Assembly (NCBI RefSeq): GCF_008698145.1
Contig: NZ_RZNZ01000016.1
Location: 1-64,000 of the forward strand
Source of the DNA: Bifidobacterium vespertilionis
GTDB taxonomy: Bacteria > Actinomycetota > Actinomycetes > Actinomycetales > Bifidobacteriaceae
DNA: 64,000 nt
Reading direction: 5' to 3'
Every line of letters starts with the position of its first letter. Position 1 is the first letter of the stretch. This document shows positions 61,843-64,000 of this stretch, in pieces. Position numbers and translations under genes: made by a program. The notes under the pieces are model-generated. The model was not told the origin of the DNA and ran no database searches. It saw nothing but the letters and a program-made list of their open reading frames with translations.

Positions 61843-62498
61843 CGGTCCCCGACGTTGCCGGAAGCGCCATCACGGCCGGAAGCGCCGTCACGGCCGGACG
61901 ATTCCCCGCGGGCATGGATGAACGGCCCGTCGAACCGTACCCCCGCCGGATTCGACGGCAGGATGAACAGCACCACACTGCTCATCAGATACGCAAGGCC
62001 CAGAAGCAGCCCGGTAAGCACGCCCACCAACGCGTCCTGAGCGCTGCCGGCGAACAGGGAACCGCCCCAGGAGCCGAGGTTGCCGATCATGAACGCCAGG
62101 GGCAGCAGACTCCACCAGCCGCTCAGGTTCTCATCGTGCAGCCGCCGTACCGAAACGGACAGCCCCGGCAGCACAAGCGCCAGGGTCACCAGCACCGACG
62201 ACCATGTGGAGGCGGGCCCATCGCCGTCTCCAGCATGCCAGACCATGATGTCCACGCCCCACGCGGCCAGATCCACCGCCGCCGTGAGCAGGTACTGGAA
62301 CAGCGAAGCCCACCAGAACTCGCCGCGCGATGCCCGTCCGCGGAAAACCAACGCCTTGCGCCAGAACCGGTCGATCGCCCGTAGGAAGCCGATGCCGTAC
62401 CAGGGCTGGTCCAGCGCCGGCTCAGCGCCTTCAAGCTCGGTTGCCGCCGGCGGATACGTCCGGGGCGAAAGATATGGATTGCCGTTGAATTCGCTCAT
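61839..62498 (-). CDS. DUF805 membrane protein
   Basis: 219 aa from ATG 62498 (GTG at 62504 adds two). The DUF805 signature is clear: FRGRASRGEFWWASLFQYL near 52-70 and SVRRLHDENLSGWWSLLP near 118-135, with four membrane segments. The C-terminus is Gly/Arg/Asp-rich with GRDGAS repeated. It is translationally coupled to the histidine kinase, so it may be an accessory of that signalling system. Confidence 0.85.
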   Translation of the reverse strand: MSEFNGNPYLSPRTYPPAATELEGAEPALDQPWYGIGFLRAIDRFWRKALVFRGRASRGEFWWASLFQYLLTAAVDLAAWGVDIMVWHAGDGDGPASTWSSVLVTLALVLPGLSVSVRRLHDENLSGWWSLLPLAFMIGNLGSWGGSLFAGSAQDALVGVLTGLLLGLAYLMSSVVLFILPSNPAGVRFDGPFIHARGESSGRDGASGRDGASGNVGDR

Positions 62499-62663
62499 GC
62501 CCACATCTCATCACGGATCCTCCCCGCCCGTCCAATCCCCGCCGACGCGGTCCACAGGCGTGTACGGGCCGGCGGCGTACGCATCGGCCTGCCGTATGGT
62601 GGAGGAAACCAATGGAGCCATGGGGCGATCGCGTCGATCGCCCTGCTGCGACGGGGAGGAATC

Positions 62664-63152
62664 ATGGAATCGGACGATTGGCGGCCACTGCCGGATCGCG
62701 TGCGGCGGGTGTGGATGATCAACGCGCTGATCCAGTCCATGGCGATACTGGCCGGCTGCGCGGTGGCCGCGGTGGTGTGCCGGATGATGGACTGGTGGCA
62801 GATCTGGCAACCGGCGATCATCGCGATCGCGGCGGCGTACGCGGTGCTGCAGCTGGCGTTCCAGCCGCTGCAGACCAAATACGCCTATGCGTTCAACCGT
62901 TTTGCGATCGGCGACCGGGAGTTCAGGATCCGCAAGGGGTGGCTGTTCCGTTCGAGCGTCACTGTGCCGTTCAACCGCATCCAGCACGTTGACACCAGGC
63001 AGAACCCCGTGCTTCGCCGGTTCGGGCTGACGGCCGTCACCGTGCACACCGCGGTGGACGAGCATACGATCGACGCACTGGACGACGCCGAGGCGGAACG
63101 CGTGGTGAAGCTGATCACGCAGCGCGTGGCGGAGTCGAAGGAGGACCTGTGA
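62664..63152 (+). CDS. bacterial PH-domain membrane protein, YdbS-like
   Basis: 162 aa. Two membrane segments (about 20-40 and 48-68) are followed by one bPH2 domain (FNRFAIGDREFRIRKGWLFR, then VPFNRIQHVDTRQNPVLRRFG). Its stop codon overlaps the next start as TGATG. Pairs of such genes (YdbS/YdbT) are common in Gram-positive bacteria; the function is unclear. Confidence 0.85.
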   Translation: MESDDWRPLPDRVRRVWMINALIQSMAILAGCAVAAVVCRMMDWWQIWQPAIIAIAAAYAVLQLAFQPLQTKYAYAFNRFAIGDREFRIRKGWLFRSSVTVPFNRIQHVDTRQNPVLRRFGLTAVTVHTAVDEHTIDALDDAEAERVVKLITQRVAESKEDL

Positions 63153-64000
63153 TGGCCGGCGAACCGCAGTGGCGGCGTCTGCACCCGGCCGGGCTGATCG
63201 TCGCGCTCGCCAAGTCCGCCAAAGCGCTGGCCGGCCTGATCGTGGCGATCGGCATGATCGTGATGGGCAGAATGTCCTCAGACGGCCCGAATGGTTCCGG
63301 CATGGCGCCGATGCTGATCGGCATCGCCCTGGCGATCGTCGTCATGCTGGTGCTGGTTACGCCCATCGTCCAATGGCTGACCACGCGGTACGCCCTCACC
63401 GATCGGGAGCTGATCTGGGAAAGCGGCCTGTTCTTCCGCAATCGGCGGACGATGTCGTACGACCGGATCCATGCGATCAACAGCGTCTCGCCGTGGTATC
63501 TGCAGCCGTTCGGCGTGGTGGGCCTGACCATATCCGCAGGCGGTTCGAGCGAATCCGACATCACGCTCGATGCGGTGGACGCCGCGGTGCAGCTTGAATT
63601 GGAGTCTCTGCGAGCCAAGGCAGGCGCGGCGAACGACTCGAACACGTTCGACACACAAGCCTCAGAACCCTCAGAACATATCAAACCGGTTCGAGACATG
63701 CAGTCCGAGCATGCTCCGGTCTTCACCGCCTCCCCCAGGGACATCCTGCTGTACGCGCTGAGCGACATCGCATTCCTGGCCTCCGCTCTGGTGATATGGG
63801 GCTTCTGGAACCGCATCAGCGATGTGTTGCCCGGATGGCTGGTCCGCCGCACGGAGGACACCGTTTTGGGCCTGTTCGCGCAGGGCGCGCTTGCGATCGC
63901 GATGTTCGCGCTATTCTGCGTGATCGTGATGCTGATGGTGTCCCTAGTGAGCGCGTTCCTGCGCTTCTACGGCTTCGCGATCTGGCGTCGCGGCGACGAT
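63152..64000 (+). CDS. bacterial PH-domain membrane protein, YdbT-like (partial)
   Basis: 283 codons are visible; the gene runs off the right edge without a stop. It begins MAGEPQWRRLHPAGL. Membrane segments lie near 20-40 and 55-72, then a bPH2 domain (TRYALTDRELIWESGLF, YDRIHAINSVSPWYLQPFGVVGL). A polar linker follows and further membrane segments near 205-225 and 245-270, where a second bPH2 unit should begin. Multi-domain YdbT proteins are about 500 aa, so a little over half is present. Confidence 0.85.
   Translation, partial: MAGEPQWRRLHPAGLIVALAKSAKALAGLIVAIGMIVMGRMSSDGPNGSGMAPMLIGIALAIVVMLVLVTPIVQWLTTRYALTDRELIWESGLFFRNRRTMSYDRIHAINSVSPWYLQPFGVVGLTISAGGSSESDITLDAVDAAVQLELESLRAKAGAANDSNTFDTQASEPSEHIKPVRDMQSEHAPVFTASPRDILLYALSDIAFLASALVIWGFWNRISDVLPGWLVRRTEDTVLGLFAQGALAIAMFALFCVIVMLMVSLVSAFLRFYGFAIWRRGDD

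Overview
The window reads as chromosomal DNA of a high-GC Gram-positive, most likely a Bifidobacterium or close relative. The evidence is the strong GC-ending codon bias, a seven-gene pyr operon with a class 1B dihydroorotate dehydrogenase (PyrD plus PyrK), an actinobacterial two-domain GlnE, a TrmI-type tRNA methyltransferase and an actinobacterial glycogen synthase. It also holds a sugar-acid cluster that ends at D-xylulose-5-phosphate, the substrate of the bifid shunt. No rRNA, tRNA, CRISPR array or complete insertion sequence was found.

Layout. 1-656 is gene-free and repeat-rich. 657-1550 is a membrane-anchored coiled-coil protein. 1634-8218 (minus) is pyrB-pyrI-pyrC-pyrF-pyrK-pyrD-pyrE. 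8532-14977 (minus) is metE, metF and glnE. 15392-17072 (minus) is trmI followed by a SixA-like phosphatase. 17073-23256 is an accessory stretch: two inverted copies of a MITE-like element bracket a DUF1295-type membrane enzyme, a GIY-YIG/DUF2075 ATPase and a small acidic lipoprotein, followed by DnaA-box-like sites in front of a protein with an Arg/Asn/Gly-rich tail. 23319-25575 (minus) is an ABC ATPase and glycogen synthase. 26462-33557 is a sugar-acid catabolic cluster with a divergent SorC-type regulator. 33659-36541 is purC and a SWIM zinc-finger protein. 37099-43868 (minus) is a small membrane protein and gltBD. 44137-47090 is a TetR regulator divergent from an Old Yellow Enzyme homologue and an SDR oxidoreductase. 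47276-52924 is a patchwork of broken and chimeric genes around a complete AAA/DUF4143 ATPase and a polyamine/iron-type ABC importer. 52981-56885 (minus) is a heterodimeric ABC exporter. 57384-64000 holds a truncated aminotransferase, a DUF1846 protein, a convergent two-component pair, a DUF805 protein and two bacterial PH-domain proteins, the last running off the end.

How genes work together. The 26.5-32.3 kb cluster looks like a PTS-free version of the ascorbate/3-keto-L-gulonate (Ula/Sgb) route: an MFS importer and a PfkB kinase stand in for the PTS, a phosphotriesterase-family lactonase for UlaG, followed by UlaD-, UlaE- and UlaF-type enzymes. Its regulator has two matching palindromes (TGAAC-N4-GTTCA) in the divergent promoter region. 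The UlaD homologue keeps its other expected active-site residues but carries Lys-to-Arg and Asp-to-Glu changes at two catalytic positions.

Repeats shape the window. A hairpin family (arms GTCATCCTGAGC...GGATCCTT and the inverse) occurs at about a dozen intergenic sites. Two genes (an ABC ATPase at 52.9 kb and an aminotransferase at 57.4 kb) are cut exactly where their sequence meets this repeat, and one TetR gene ends by reading into it. If the assembly is right, these hairpins have acted as recombination points; if not, the chimeras mark assembly joins.
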